Assembly (NCBI GenBank): GCA_030146225.1
Contig: JASLCA010000285.1
Location: forward strand, 1-31,530
DNA length: 31,530 nt
Direction of reading: 5' to 3'
Source of the DNA: Sphingobacterium sp.
GTDB lineage: Bacteria > Bacteroidota > Bacteroidia > Sphingobacteriales > Sphingobacteriaceae
Each line of letters starts with the position of its first letter. Within the stretch, counting starts at the first letter, position 1. The position numbers and the translations under genes were made by a program. The notes beneath the pieces were generated by a model, which was not told the DNA's origin, did not search any database, and saw only the letters and a list, made by a program, of their open reading frames with translations. Positions 22,105 through 30,664 of this stretch are shown here, one piece after another.

Positions 22105-23346
22105 TTGAAGAATTTAAAGGTTATAGCATTCACCCATAAGCACGTCGAATTAAAAGACTTGGGCAATTTGGTTATCTGTAATGAGGAGTTAGAGGAGCGA
22201 TTAGTCAGCTTGAAAAACACCTTAGATATACCTGAGATTTTTTACGTAGCGACTTGTAATCGTGTTGAATTTGTATTCAACGGAGCGCATGAGCTGACGG
22301 ATAATTTTATTGCAGAGTTCATGCATAAGATGAATTTCTGTGTCCCTGCCGAACGGTTGCAATGCTACCTAGGACAGGTTACACGCTATTCAGGCATGGA
22401 TGCACTTAACCATCTTTTCAGAATGTCCTGTTCTTTGGAAAGTCTCGTGGTTGGTGAGAAAGAAATCTTAGCACAGGTACGTCGTGCCTATGAAAGATGT
22501 AAGGCTGCCAACTTTACAGGGGATTACATGCGTATGATTATGGATCGCCTCGTAAAGACCGCCAAAGAAGTATATACCAATACCAATATTTCCCGGAATC
22601 CAATCTCCATTGTTTCCTTAGCGTACCGCAAATTAAAAGAAGTCAAGCTTCCTGAAAATGCACGCATCTTGGTTATTGGCTCGGGAGAGACCAACCAAAA
22701 TCTAGTTAAATACTTAGAAAAACACCATCACTCCAACTTTGCAGTTTTCAACCGTACGGTTGCTAATGCGCAGAAGCTAGCTAAGGAGCTAAATGGCACC
22801 GCACATCCCCTATCCGAATTGGGCACTTATAAAAAGGGCTTTGACATGATGATTGTATGCACCAGTTCACCGGAGCCTATTATTGATGTCAACCTGTATA
22901 AGCTATTGCTAAACGGAGAGACGGACAAGAAAGTCATTATTGACCTAGCCATCCCAAATGATGTTGCTCCAGAGGTTGTCGCACAATTTCCTATACATTA
23001 TATTGAGGTTAGCAGCCTTCAGGCAATTGCCGAGAAGAACAAGCAAGACCGCTACAATGAGTTGGAAAGTGCAGATGCCATAATCCAAGAGAACATTCAG
23101 GAATTCCTTCCTTTATTGAAGCAACGTCGTGTAGAAATTGCGATGCGTGAAGTACCCGAAATGATCAAAGAGATTAAATCCTTTGCCCTCAATGAGGTCT
23201 TTGCCCAAGACGTACAAGCCCTAGATCCACAAGCGCGTGAAGTGCTTGAAAAGGTCATGAACTATATGGAAAAGAAATATATTAAAGTTCCAATGGTTAT
23301 GGCTAAAGAGATTATGGTCAACAACGCGCAGACAGATATTAACTAA
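22105..23346 (+). CDS. hemA: Glutamyl-tRNA reductase
   Basis: The first committed step of C5 haem synthesis: NADPH-dependent reduction of glutamyl-tRNA to glutamate-1-semialdehyde. The 413-residue protein starts with TTG (MKNLKVIAFTHKHVELKDLG); the next in-frame ATG would delete the catalytic region. The active-site cysteine is Cys51 in ATCNRVEF. Other landmarks are the VVGEKEILAQVRRAY segment, the nucleotide-binding ILVIGSGETNQN and the ARxL-like helical C-terminal dimerisation domain. The length is typical. HemC-HemD follows on the same strand, and HemL lies 4 kb downstream. Confidence 0.97.
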   Translation: MKNLKVIAFTHKHVELKDLGNLVICNEELEERLVSLKNTLDIPEIFYVATCNRVEFVFNGAHELTDNFIAEFMHKMNFCVPAERLQCYLGQVTRYSGMDALNHLFRMSCSLESLVVGEKEILAQVRRAYERCKAANFTGDYMRMIMDRLVKTAKEVYTNTNISRNPISIVSLAYRKLKEVKLPENARILVIGSGETNQNLVKYLEKHHHSNFAVFNRTVANAQKLAKELNGTAHPLSELGTYKKGFDMMIVCTSSPEPIIDVNLYKLLLNGETDKKVIIDLAIPNDVAPEVVAQFPIHYIEVSSLQAIAEKNKQDRYNELESADAIIQENIQEFLPLLKQRRVEIAMREVPEMIKEIKSFALNEVFAQDVQALDPQAREVLEKVMNYMEKKYIKVPMVMAKEIMVNNAQTDIN

Positions 23347-23451
23347 TACGCACTTTTTCCCGGAAATATAGCCTAATTCTGACAATGTACATCAGGATTG
23401 TAGGACTATTTGGTTAAATTTGTAAGCATTTTCAATCATAAATCATTTGTA

Positions 23452-25041
23452 GTGGACAGAAAACTTGTAATTGGAACCAGGGGTAGTCAATTGGCCCTAT
23501 GGCAAGCTAATTTTATTAAAGATAGATTAGCTGAAATAGGTATAACTTCTGAGTTAAAAATAATAAAAACCCAAGGTGACATTATTCAACACCTGCGCTT
23601 GGATAAATTAGAGGGCAAAGGTTTTTTTACGAAAGAACTCGAAGAAGAGCTACTGAGTGGTACAATTGATTTAGCCGTTCACTCCCATAAAGATCTACCG
23701 ACAGTCAACCCTCCAGGTTTGATTATTGCAGCAGTATCGGATCGTGAAGATGCTTCCGAACTGATTATTGCGCATAAAGATTGTGTAGACATCAAAAAAA
23801 GATTATCCCTTAAACACAATGCTACCGTTGGCACCTCTTCCAATCGTCGTAAAGCACAGCTATTGTCCTTACGCTCGGATTTGGAATTTACGGACCTACG
23901 AGGCAACCTTCAGACGCGTATACAAAAACTACGCGATGAAAAATACGATGCTATTGTATTGGCCAAGGCCGGTATTGCACGTATAGAGATGGATCTATCG
24001 GATTTTCATATTGAAGAAATCCCTCCTATAGAGTTAGTGCCCGCACCTGCACAAGGCGTATTAGCCATACAGATTCGCGAGACAGACAAAGACCTATTTG
24101 ATCTTTTACAGCAGATCAATGATGAGGAAGTTGCACGCACAATTGCTGTTGAGCGTAAGGTTTTAAACCTATTTGAAGCAGGCTGTCACGCCCCATTAGG
24201 CTCTTACTGTCGTAAAACCAGTGATGGTCAATATGAGGCATGGACTTCTATTGCTGAAGACAATGAAGACTTTCCAGATCGTTATTACCTTAAGTCAGCG
24301 ACTACAGAAGGTATGGCGGAAAAGATTTTTGAGAAGTTTAAAAAAGGTAGAAAGCTTCCGAGCAGTGTGTTTATCACACGTGATTTAGATGAGAACTCCT
24401 ATTTAGGCAGGTACTTGGCGAAGCATAATATCCAGGTGGATGCGCGCTCCTTAATCCGTATCTACCCTACAATTAATAACCTAGACTCCTTTATCTTAAA
24501 GCGTGCTGACTGGATCTTCTTTAATAGTAAAAGTGCTATCGATCATTTCTTTAAACTTGATCCTTATATCTTAAAGAAGACCAAGATTGCAGTCTTGGGA
24601 AGAGGTTCAGAAGATGCCTTACGCAAACACGATCGCATTGCTGACTTCTCAGGAGATAACCTCGGCATTAACACAGAAGATATTGCAAAGGAATTTGCGA
24701 AGCTTGTAGATGGCCAAACAGTCTTTATCCCGCGGGCTAAAGGCTCTTTAATGTCCATCCAAAATGCGCTAACAGAAAACACAGAGGTTATAGACATGCC
24801 GATCTACGAGACTGTTCTAGAAGAGCAGGTGGACAAAACAAATGCCGAGGTCTTGATTTTTACAAGCCCAAGCAATGTGGAGGCCTACTTCAAGGAGAAT
24901 CTGGTTGACCCTGATCAAAAAATTATCTGTATAGGCTACTCTACAGCTAAGGTTATTGAAGCCATGGGACTCAGCTATAGCTTACCCTTTACACCTGACG
25001 AAATCGGACTATCCGAAGCAGTATTTGGCTTAGACTATTAA
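23452..25041 (+). CDS. hemCD: Fused porphobilinogen deaminase and uroporphyrinogen-III synthase
   Basis: Two consecutive haem enzymes in one chain. Residues 1 to about 300 are HemC, assembling four porphobilinogens into hydroxymethylbilane: IGTRGSQLALWQ, VHSHKDLPT, TSSNRRKAQL, LRGNLQTRIQKL, and the dipyrromethane-cofactor cysteine, Cys245 in FEAGCHAPLG. From about residue 302 (PSSVFITRDL) to the end is HemD, which cyclises it to uroporphyrinogen III, including FFNSKSAIDHF and FTSPSNVEAYF. I chose the GTG at 23452 (MDRKLVIGTRG), because a -7 element TAAATTTG at 23415-23422 would lie downstream of the earlier TTG. The fusion is known in Bacteroidota. Confidence 0.94.
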   Translation: MDRKLVIGTRGSQLALWQANFIKDRLAEIGITSELKIIKTQGDIIQHLRLDKLEGKGFFTKELEEELLSGTIDLAVHSHKDLPTVNPPGLIIAAVSDREDASELIIAHKDCVDIKKRLSLKHNATVGTSSNRRKAQLLSLRSDLEFTDLRGNLQTRIQKLRDEKYDAIVLAKAGIARIEMDLSDFHIEEIPPIELVPAPAQGVLAIQIRETDKDLFDLLQQINDEEVARTIAVERKVLNLFEAGCHAPLGSYCRKTSDGQYEAWTSIAEDNEDFPDRYYLKSATTEGMAEKIFEKFKKGRKLPSSVFITRDLDENSYLGRYLAKHNIQVDARSLIRIYPTINNLDSFILKRADWIFFNSKSAIDHFFKLDPYILKKTKIAVLGRGSEDALRKHDRIADFSGDNLGINTEDIAKEFAKLVDGQTVFIPRAKGSLMSIQNALTENTEVIDMPIYETVLEEQVDKTNAEVLIFTSPSNVEAYFKENLVDPDQKIICIGYSTAKVIEAMGLSYSLPFTPDEIGLSEAVFGLDY

Positions 25042-25060
25042 AAACATAAGAACATAAAAT

Positions 25061-25085
25061 AAGGGGCATTTGATATGCCCCTTTT
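25061..25085 (+). terminator. Weak terminator or attenuator between hemCD and hemB
   Basis: A 9-bp stem (25061-25069 with 25075-25083) with a short loop and only four T. It would partly uncouple hemB from hemCD. Confidence 0.6.
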
Positions 25086-25105
25086 ACATATTCCAAATTA
25101 ATAAC

Positions 25106-26080
25106 ATGTTACAACGCCCAAGAAGAAATAGAAAATCAGCGGTTATCCGAGATATGGTTCAAGAGAACCACTTATCAGCGACAAATTTGATTTTTCCTTT
25201 ATTTATTATCGAAGGACAGAATCTAAAGACAGAAGTATCCTCCATGCCGGGAATCTATCGGTACTCCATTGACAACCTCTTGCGGGAAGTGGAAAGCTGT
25301 ATGAACTTAGGTTTGCGGGCATTCGATCTCTTCCCTAATATGGAAGATGCCTTGAAGGATAAGTATGCGACTATTAGTTATCAGAAGGATAACCTTTATC
25401 TACGCGCTATAGAGGCTGTAAAGAAAAACTTTCCAGAAGCTTGCGTAGTAACAGATGTTGCGATGGATCCCTACAGCTCGGATGGTCATGATGGTATTGT
25501 TGAAAATGGGGAAATCTTAAATGATGAAACCCTAGCTATCCTTGGGAAGATGGCTTTGGCACATGCTGAATCAGGTGCAGATATTATTGCGCCTTCGGAC
25601 ATGATGGATGGTCGTATTGGCTATATCCGGGAGCTATTGGATCAAAATGGCTTTAAGAACGTCTCCTTGATGTCTTATACAGCGAAGTATGCATCAGCAT
25701 TCTATGGTCCATTCCGCGATGCCTTAAACTCTGCTCCAAAGGGTGGGGACAAGAAATCCTATCAGATGAACCCAGCCAACTCCCGGGAGGCGCTTATCGA
25801 AGCTCAACTGGATATGGAAGAGGGGGCTGACTTCCTAATGGTAAAGCCAGGATTGCCTTACCTAGATATTATCAAGTTATTGCATGACAACTTTGACTTA
25901 CCTATTGCGGCATACAATGTGTCTGGTGAATATGCCATGCTCAAGGCTGCTGCGCAGAATGGCTGGCTGGATGAAGAGCGTGCAATTATGGAAACCCTAT
26001 TGAGTTTCCGTCGTGCTGGTGCAACTTCCATCTTAACCTACCATGCAAAAGAAGTACTGGCCAATGGCTGGTTGAAATAA
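25106..26080 (+). CDS. hemB: Delta-aminolevulinic acid dehydratase, zinc-independent type
   Basis: Condenses two 5-aminolevulinates to porphobilinogen. The ATG at 25106 (MLQRPRRNRKSAVIRDMVQ) gives 324 residues, the family norm; an earlier TTG would lie inside the preceding hairpin. The Schiff-base lysines are Lys194 in TAKYASAFYGPFRDA and Lys247 in MVKPGLPYLD. The three cysteines that bind catalytic zinc in the E. coli and human enzymes are replaced: the segment is DVAMDPYSSDGHDG, with Ala119, Asp121 and Asp129. This is the pattern of magnesium-type enzymes, so zinc should not be required. Confidence 0.96.
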   Translation: MLQRPRRNRKSAVIRDMVQENHLSATNLIFPLFIIEGQNLKTEVSSMPGIYRYSIDNLLREVESCMNLGLRAFDLFPNMEDALKDKYATISYQKDNLYLRAIEAVKKNFPEACVVTDVAMDPYSSDGHDGIVENGEILNDETLAILGKMALAHAESGADIIAPSDMMDGRIGYIRELLDQNGFKNVSLMSYTAKYASAFYGPFRDALNSAPKGGDKKSYQMNPANSREALIEAQLDMEEGADFLMVKPGLPYLDIIKLLHDNFDLPIAAYNVSGEYAMLKAAAQNGWLDEERAIMETLLSFRRAGATSILTYHAKEVLANGWLK

Positions 26081-26085
26081 GTTTA

Positions 26086-26130
26086 GCAGGTTAGGAAGTT
26101 TAGCCTTACAGCCTTAACTTCCTAACCGCT
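26086..26130. repeat. Perfect 12-bp inverted repeat after hemB
   Basis: GGTTAGGAAGTT (26089-26100) and its exact complement (26116-26127), with outer AGC/GCT pairs and a 15-nt loop. No T run follows on the plus strand, so it is a weak terminator at best. The unit resembles the TTCCTAAC-type repeats near 27160. The rest of the 248-nt gap to 26329 shows nothing else. Confidence 0.7.
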
Positions 26131-26328
26131 TAATACACTTGGCGACCAATGCCGCTCTCCCCTCAGCGCTACCTAGGCTCCCTGAATAGCAAGTTAAAAG
26201 GCAACAGCCTAAAATAGCTAACAAGCAGATAGTCAATAGAAAACAATTAAAATAGCTTGTGTTTTTCATAATTAATTTATTTATTTGTAATCAGTCTTAA
26301 TAGTAGGCGGTTACAAATTATAAATCCT

Positions 26329-26808
26329 ATGAAAAATTTAAAATTGTTATTTATACTCCTATCTACGCTTTTAATAGCCTGTAGAAAGTCCGATAATCCC
26401 CCCTTAGTAGATGTGCATAGCACAATAGATATTCTCGACAAGTCAGGAAAAAGCATCCTGCTGGAAGAAGTGGAAAAAAGAATTAACTTATACAACTACA
26501 TCAATGGAGAAAAAATCAAGGTTTATAACCCTGACCTGGAAGCTAAATATGGCTATATCTTAATAGAAGTTGGACTGGAGGGCAGAAAGCTTATGCAGAT
26601 ATTCCCTATCATTCAAAAAGACAAAATTGAACAAACCATGTTGATAGAATTTGCGGATGCAAAGGTTGACACCTTAAAATACGTATACAGCAGACCTTAT
26701 CCAAATACGGTTCACTGTGTTCAAATATTTCTCAACAAGAAGGAAGTCTGGAATGCCAAAAAAAATGGGAACGACCCAATTCATCGCTACTTTGAAATCA
26801 TACGCTAA
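26329..26808 (+). CDS. Small lipoprotein of unknown function
   Basis: A 159-residue protein with a clear lipoprotein signal (MKNLKLLFILLSTLLIAC, lipid-modified Cys18). The mature part is soluble and beta-rich, with no cysteine clusters or catalytic motifs; the stretch KYGYILIEVGLEGRKLMQIFPI and the C-terminal PIHRYFEIIR are the most distinctive. I do not recognise the family. It is inserted between hemB and hemL, with gaps of 248 and 465 nt, and looks more like an accessory gene than part of haem synthesis. It could be a lineage-specific insertion. Confidence 0.75.
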   Translation: MKNLKLLFILLSTLLIACRKSDNPPLVDVHSTIDILDKSGKSILLEEVEKRINLYNYINGEKIKVYNPDLEAKYGYILIEVGLEGRKLMQIFPIIQKDKIEQTMLIEFADAKVDTLKYVYSRPYPNTVHCVQIFLNKKEVWNAKKNGNDPIHRYFEIIR

Positions 26809-27273
26809 AGACTGTTAATAAGATACCCAATCAGGCCTTAATTTTAACAAGGAAATATCTGCTTTTTAACATTAGGAAATCGCTAAATAATAAAATAAAA
26901 TTCCAAATAAGCTTATCATTAAGCGCTATGCTGTAAAAGAATATGCTTGTAAATAGGCTTAACAACATAATTCACAAACCAAAAGTAAGCTTCAATCGAA
27001 ATCCCCTTATTGTATTGTTTATGGCTATACTTTTGATAATGATTTCAGCCTGTTGCTAGTAGCTTATGCAGCGGCCTTTGGGGTATCCGTAAAGCTATAC
27101 GTTGAAATAATAGTAGCGGCTTTGCAGTTTATAAAGTGGAACAGGCCACTTATCTTTCTAACCACCTAGCTTTCTAAGTTCCTAATCAGCTAACTTTCCA
27201 ACAAATATTGACCCTATTATGAGGAGAAAAGCACTTTAATTGAATAACTTCGCGGTATACTATTTTTTATATT
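26809..27273. other. 465-nt gap before hemL: repeats and possible gene remnant
   Basis: This A+T-rich gap contains, at 26943-27059, a 38-codon open frame whose peptide ends in LIVLFMAILLIMISACC, like a lipoprotein signal cut off at the lipobox, and an overlapping frame, open to 27166, without a convincing start. From 27152 to 27202 there is a cluster of degenerate TTTCTAA/TTCCTAA/TTTCCAA units. No promoter or terminator for hemL is clear. I do not annotate a gene here. Confidence 0.5.
27152..27202. repeat. Degenerate tandem TTTCTAAC/TTCCTAAT repeats
   Basis: Five imperfect units of about 8 bases (CTTTCTAAC, CTTTCTAAG, TTCCTAATC, CTAACTTTC, CCAAC) in 50 nt. The same word, as AACTTCCTAACC, forms the inverted repeat at 26116-26127. 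Confidence 0.55.
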
Positions 27274-28587
27274 ATGTCAACATCCGTTCAAGAGATTTCA
27301 CGTGAAAAGTCTGCTGCACTTTTTGAAATAGCAAAAAAATATTTCCCAGGTGGCGTAAACTCCCCAGTTCGTGCCTTTAAATCCGTTCATGGCGTACCCC
27401 TATTTATTGAAAGAGGTGATAAAGCGCATTTATGGGATAGCGATGGAAATGAATTTATTGACTTCTGCTGCTCATGGGGGCCTTTAATCCTAGGGCATAA
27501 CAATGAGAAAATTCGTGAAGCAGTTACGGCGCAACTCCACAAAGGCTTAAGCTTTGGAGCACCTACGCACCTAGAAAATGAACTTGCGGCGCTGATTGTT
27601 GACAATAACAAGCATATTGAAAAGATTCGTTTTGTAAGCTCCGGTACTGAAGCCGTTATGTCAGCTATACGCTTGGCGCGAGGTTATACCAAGAGAGACA
27701 AGATTGTTAAGTTTGATGGCTGCTACCATGGTCACTCGGACTCCCTATTAGTTAAGGCAGGCTCTGGCTTGGTCACCTTTGGGGAGACCTCATCCGCAGG
27801 TGTACCACAGGCTTTTGCTGAAGAGACCATTGTGATTTCCTTAAATGATCGCGAAGCATTGCAAGAGGTTTTTGCAAACTATAAAGATCAGATTGCAGCC
27901 GTTATTATCGAAGGCATTCCAGCCAACAACGGCCTTTTACTACAGGACAAAGACTATATACAATACCTACGTCAAATTACCAAGGAAAATGGAGCCCTGC
28001 TAATCTTTGATGAGGTCATCACTGGCTTCCGCATTGGCTTTAGCGGTGCGGCAACCTATTATGATATTCAGCCAGATATCCTTACCTATGGTAAGATTAT
28101 TGGAGGCGGTATGCCAGTTGGTGCCTATGGTGCTTCGCATGAGATTATGGCGCATATCTCTCCAGATGGCGGGGTCTACCAAGCAGGAACCTTATCGGGC
28201 AACCCAGTTGCCATGGCTGCGGGAATTGCTGCTTTAAGCATCCTTTCACAGCCGAATTTCTATGAAAGACTAGCTTCCGTAACCTTAGCCTTCGTAGAAG
28301 AATTACGTGCTTACATCAAAGAAAAAGGCTATCCTGTACAAATCTTTACTGTAGGCTCTATCTTCTGGTTTGCCTTTACTGAGCAGAGCAGCATTAAACG
28401 TGCGGATGAGATCGATCCTGCTTCCATGGAGAAGTACAAGATTATGCACCGTGCCTTATTAAATAGAGGGGTTTACTTTGGTCCATCGGGCTATGAGGTA
28501 GGCTTTATTTCGGATGCGCACACCGAAAAAGATTTAACCTTGGCAATAAAAGCAATCAAAGATTCGTTAAATATAGTATACGCGTAA
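27274..28587 (+). CDS. hemL: Glutamate-1-semialdehyde 2,1-aminomutase
   Basis: A PLP enzyme that converts the HemA product to 5-aminolevulinate, the substrate of HemB. The 437-residue protein has the class III aminotransferase features YFPGGVNSPVRAF, the phosphate-binding SSGTEAVMSAIRLAR, CYHGHSDSLLVKAGSG, LIFDEVITGFR and the Schiff-base lysine Lys274 in TYGKIIGGGMPVGAYG. The length fits HemL rather than other class III aminotransferases. It is separated from hemB by a lipoprotein gene and two repeat-containing gaps, unlike the tighter arrangement often seen. A long stem-loop follows its stop. Confidence 0.97.
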   Translation: MSTSVQEISREKSAALFEIAKKYFPGGVNSPVRAFKSVHGVPLFIERGDKAHLWDSDGNEFIDFCCSWGPLILGHNNEKIREAVTAQLHKGLSFGAPTHLENELAALIVDNNKHIEKIRFVSSGTEAVMSAIRLARGYTKRDKIVKFDGCYHGHSDSLLVKAGSGLVTFGETSSAGVPQAFAEETIVISLNDREALQEVFANYKDQIAAVIIEGIPANNGLLLQDKDYIQYLRQITKENGALLIFDEVITGFRIGFSGAATYYDIQPDILTYGKIIGGGMPVGAYGASHEIMAHISPDGGVYQAGTLSGNPVAMAAGIAALSILSQPNFYERLASVTLAFVEELRAYIKEKGYPVQIFTVGSIFWFAFTEQSSIKRADEIDPASMEKYKIMHRALLNRGVYFGPSGYEVGFISDAHTEKDLTLAIKAIKDSLNIVYA

Positions 28588-28599
28588 GCGAATAAGCTG

Positions 28600-28643
28600 C
28601 TTTCTATCAGCAATGTAGTTAAGTAGACATTGCTGATAGAAAG
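28600..28643 (+). terminator. Long perfect hairpin after hemL
   Basis: A perfect 17-bp stem (28600-28616 with 28627-28643) and a 10-nt loop, beginning 13 nt after the hemL stop. There is no T run after it (TCTATTC), so it may stabilise the 3' end rather than terminate alone. Confidence 0.65.
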
Positions 28644-28669
28644 TCTATTCATCGCGTATAACTATGAAA

Positions 28670-28716
28670 TATCCAATATACAGGCCGGCTAAAGCTAAGC
28701 TAACGACCTGTGGATA
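28670..28716 (+). other. Possible leader hairpin before the lipoprotein gene
   Basis: TATCC (28670-28674) pairs with GGATA (28712-28716), and ACAGG..CG (28680-28687) with CG..CCTGT (28704-28711), one internal mismatch. The loop contains a GCTAA tandem (28688-28703). It ends 35 nt before the ATG. Confidence 0.35.
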
Positions 28717-28751
28717 GGTCATATAAATAATGAAAAACAAATTATTTACAT

Positions 28752-29570
28752 ATGAGAATGAATACATTAAAAGCAGCATTAGCCCTTTTCACCGTATCAG
28801 CCAGCATAGTCGCTTGTAATCCGAGTACTAACAATACAGCTACAACTGCACAAGATTCTACAGCGATGCAGGATACCTCCGCAAGCATTATGATTCACAG
28901 CCTTGGACATTCCAAAGATTTCCCAGGTGCTACCTTAAAGATAGCCGACATCAGTGCCGTAAAAGTAGGTACAGACTCGGCTAAAATCACGGTTAATTAT
29001 GCGGTTGAAAACTTTAAGCTAACTGAGCAAACCGAGCATGATAATCATTTGGCCAACTCCCATGATGGTCAGCATATTCACTTTATCTTGGATAACACCC
29101 CTTATGCGGCACTTTACAAGCCTACACATAGCGTAACGGTGCCAGTCAACTCCGAACATACCTTGATGTCCTTCTTGTCTAGATCTTACCATGAGTCGAT
29201 TAAAACGGCTGAAGCATCTAAGTTGATTAAATTCAAGGTTGATGCGGATGGCAAGATTGTAGAATTGCCAGCTCCTACTGATCCAAGCTTGTTCTATAGT
29301 CGTCCAAAAGGAGATTATAAGGGCGCGGACACGAAACAATTATTATTGGATTTCTTTGTGAGCAATACGACTTTGGCAGCCGATGGCCACAAGGTATTGG
29401 TCAATGTAAATGGAAAGGACTTCACCTTTGACAAATGGGTGCCTTATGAAATCCTCAACTTACCTTTAGGCGAAAACGTTATTAAGATTACCTTAATCGA
29501 CAAAGATGGCAAAGCCTTAACGGGTGAAAATGTTTCGGTTGAAAGAAAAATTAATCTAACAGCAGAATAA
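28752..29570 (+). CDS. Lipoprotein of the Bacteroidota-specific 'phosphopeptide-binding protein' group
   Basis: A 272-residue lipoprotein (MRMNTLKAALALFTVSASIVAC, lipidated Cys22) followed by a Thr/Ser/Asn-rich linker. The mature domain has the recognisable core GQHIHFILDNTPYAALY, HTLMSFLSRSYHESIK, FYSRPKGDYKGADTKQLLLDFFV and DKWVPYEILNLPLGENVIKI. From memory, Bacteroidota proteins with this pattern are annotated as phosphopeptide-binding proteins; I consider the functional name unproven, because no FHA or similar domain is evident. It probably sits in the periplasm or on the outer membrane. It ends at a strong terminator and is convergent with argC. Confidence 0.85.
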   Translation: MRMNTLKAALALFTVSASIVACNPSTNNTATTAQDSTAMQDTSASIMIHSLGHSKDFPGATLKIADISAVKVGTDSAKITVNYAVENFKLTEQTEHDNHLANSHDGQHIHFILDNTPYAALYKPTHSVTVPVNSEHTLMSFLSRSYHESIKTAEASKLIKFKVDADGKIVELPAPTDPSLFYSRPKGDYKGADTKQLLLDFFVSNTTLAADGHKVLVNVNGKDFTFDKWVPYEILNLPLGENVIKITLIDKDGKALTGENVSVERKINLTAE

Positions 29571-29584
29571 GTTGTTTTAAGCAT

Positions 29585-29622
29585 AAAAAAGGCGCATTTA
29601 CTATGTAAATGCGCCTTTTTTT
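29585..29622. terminator. Bidirectional terminator between the lipoprotein gene and argC
   Basis: A perfect 17-bp stem (29585-29601 with 29605-29621) and a 3-nt loop, with A and T runs on each side. Confidence 0.95.
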
Positions 29623-29636
29623 ATTTAAGGTGTTGC

Positions 29637-30656
29637 TTAAAAGCCCACACTCTTTAAGTTTAGCCCAGCTCGTTCGTTCAGCCCAAACATTAAATTCATA
29701 TTTTGTACTGCTTGCCCAGATGCGCCCTTTAAGAGGTTATCGGTAGCATTTAGAATCAGCAATTGATGGCCATGCTTTTCGAGATGGAGAATACTCTTAT
29801 TGGTATTTACCACCTGCTTTAAATCAATATTCGCTTCGCTAACGCTTGTAAAGGGATGCCCTGCATAATAATCCTGATAAAGTGCATAGGCCTCCACTTC
29901 GGACAAATTCGTCTTTAAGTATATTGCCGAGAAAATACCACGTGCAAAGTCTCCACGCTGGGGCACAAAGTGTATCTTTTGGGCTGCCCGCTCCAGCAAG
30001 CTGTCGCCTGACACGGGTAAAAACCCTGTTTGCAACTGATCTAAAGACTCCGAAATCTCCTGCAAATGCTGGTGTTCAAAGGCCTTGTAGACCGAGAGGT
30101 TGTTGTTCCGCCAAGAGAAGTGGGTCGTAGCCCCAGGCTTCTGCCCCGCTCCTGTGGAGCCGGTAGTAGCATTTACATGCAGGTCATCTGACAATAATCC
30201 GGCAGCTGCCAATGGCAAAAGTGCAAGCTGAATATTCGTTGCAAAGCAACCTGGATTGGCTACATACTGCGCGCTGCGAATCGCTTCTCGATTTAATTCT
30301 GGCAATCCATAGACAAAGCTTTGACCTTGAAAGCTGTTGTTCTCTCGCAGCCTAAAATCTTGGGATAAATCAATAATTTTTACCGAGGCAGCTACAGGAT
30401 TTGCATCCAAGAACTTGCGTGCATCTCCATGTCCTACACAGAGGAATAGCACATCTATAGCACTATGGAAGTCCGCCGAAAAGCTTAGTTCTGTATCGCC
30501 AAATAAATCATTATGCACCGCATAGACCTTATTGCCAGCATTTGAGGCTGAATTGGCAAATACAATCTCTACTGCGGGATGAAATATCAATACCCGTAGC
30601 AATTCACCGCCTGTATAGCCAGCCGAACCTACAATACCTACTCTTATCTTGCTCAT
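29637..30656 (-). CDS. argC: N-acetyl-gamma-glutamyl-phosphate reductase
   Basis: NADPH-dependent reduction of N-acyl-glutamyl phosphate to the semialdehyde, the third step of ornithine synthesis. The 339-residue protein has the NADP-binding VGIVGSAGYTGGELLRVL, the catalytic cysteine Cys137 in NPGCFAT, TGSTGAGQKPGATTHFSWR and VYKAFEHQHLQE. Bacteroidota use either acetylated or succinylated intermediates, and this cannot be decided from ArgC alone. Only 8 nt separate it from the upstream argG, so the two are one operon, which ends at the following terminator. Confidence 0.96.
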   Translation of the reverse strand: MSKIRVGIVGSAGYTGGELLRVLIFHPAVEIVFANSASNAGNKVYAVHNDLFGDTELSFSADFHSAIDVLFLCVGHGDARKFLDANPVAASVKIIDLSQDFRLRENNSFQGQSFVYGLPELNREAIRSAQYVANPGCFATNIQLALLPLAAAGLLSDDLHVNATTGSTGAGQKPGATTHFSWRNNNLSVYKAFEHQHLQEISESLDQLQTGFLPVSGDSLLERAAQKIHFVPQRGDFARGIFSAIYLKTNLSEVEAYALYQDYYAGHPFTSVSEANIDLKQVVNTNKSILHLEKHGHQLLILNATDNLLKGASGQAVQNMNLMFGLNERAGLNLKSVGF

Positions 30657-30664
30657 GCCGGTTG

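Noticed and set aside
25070..25105. TTG start for hemB
   Set aside because: It is inside the hairpin after hemCD, and the peptide it adds is not family-like.
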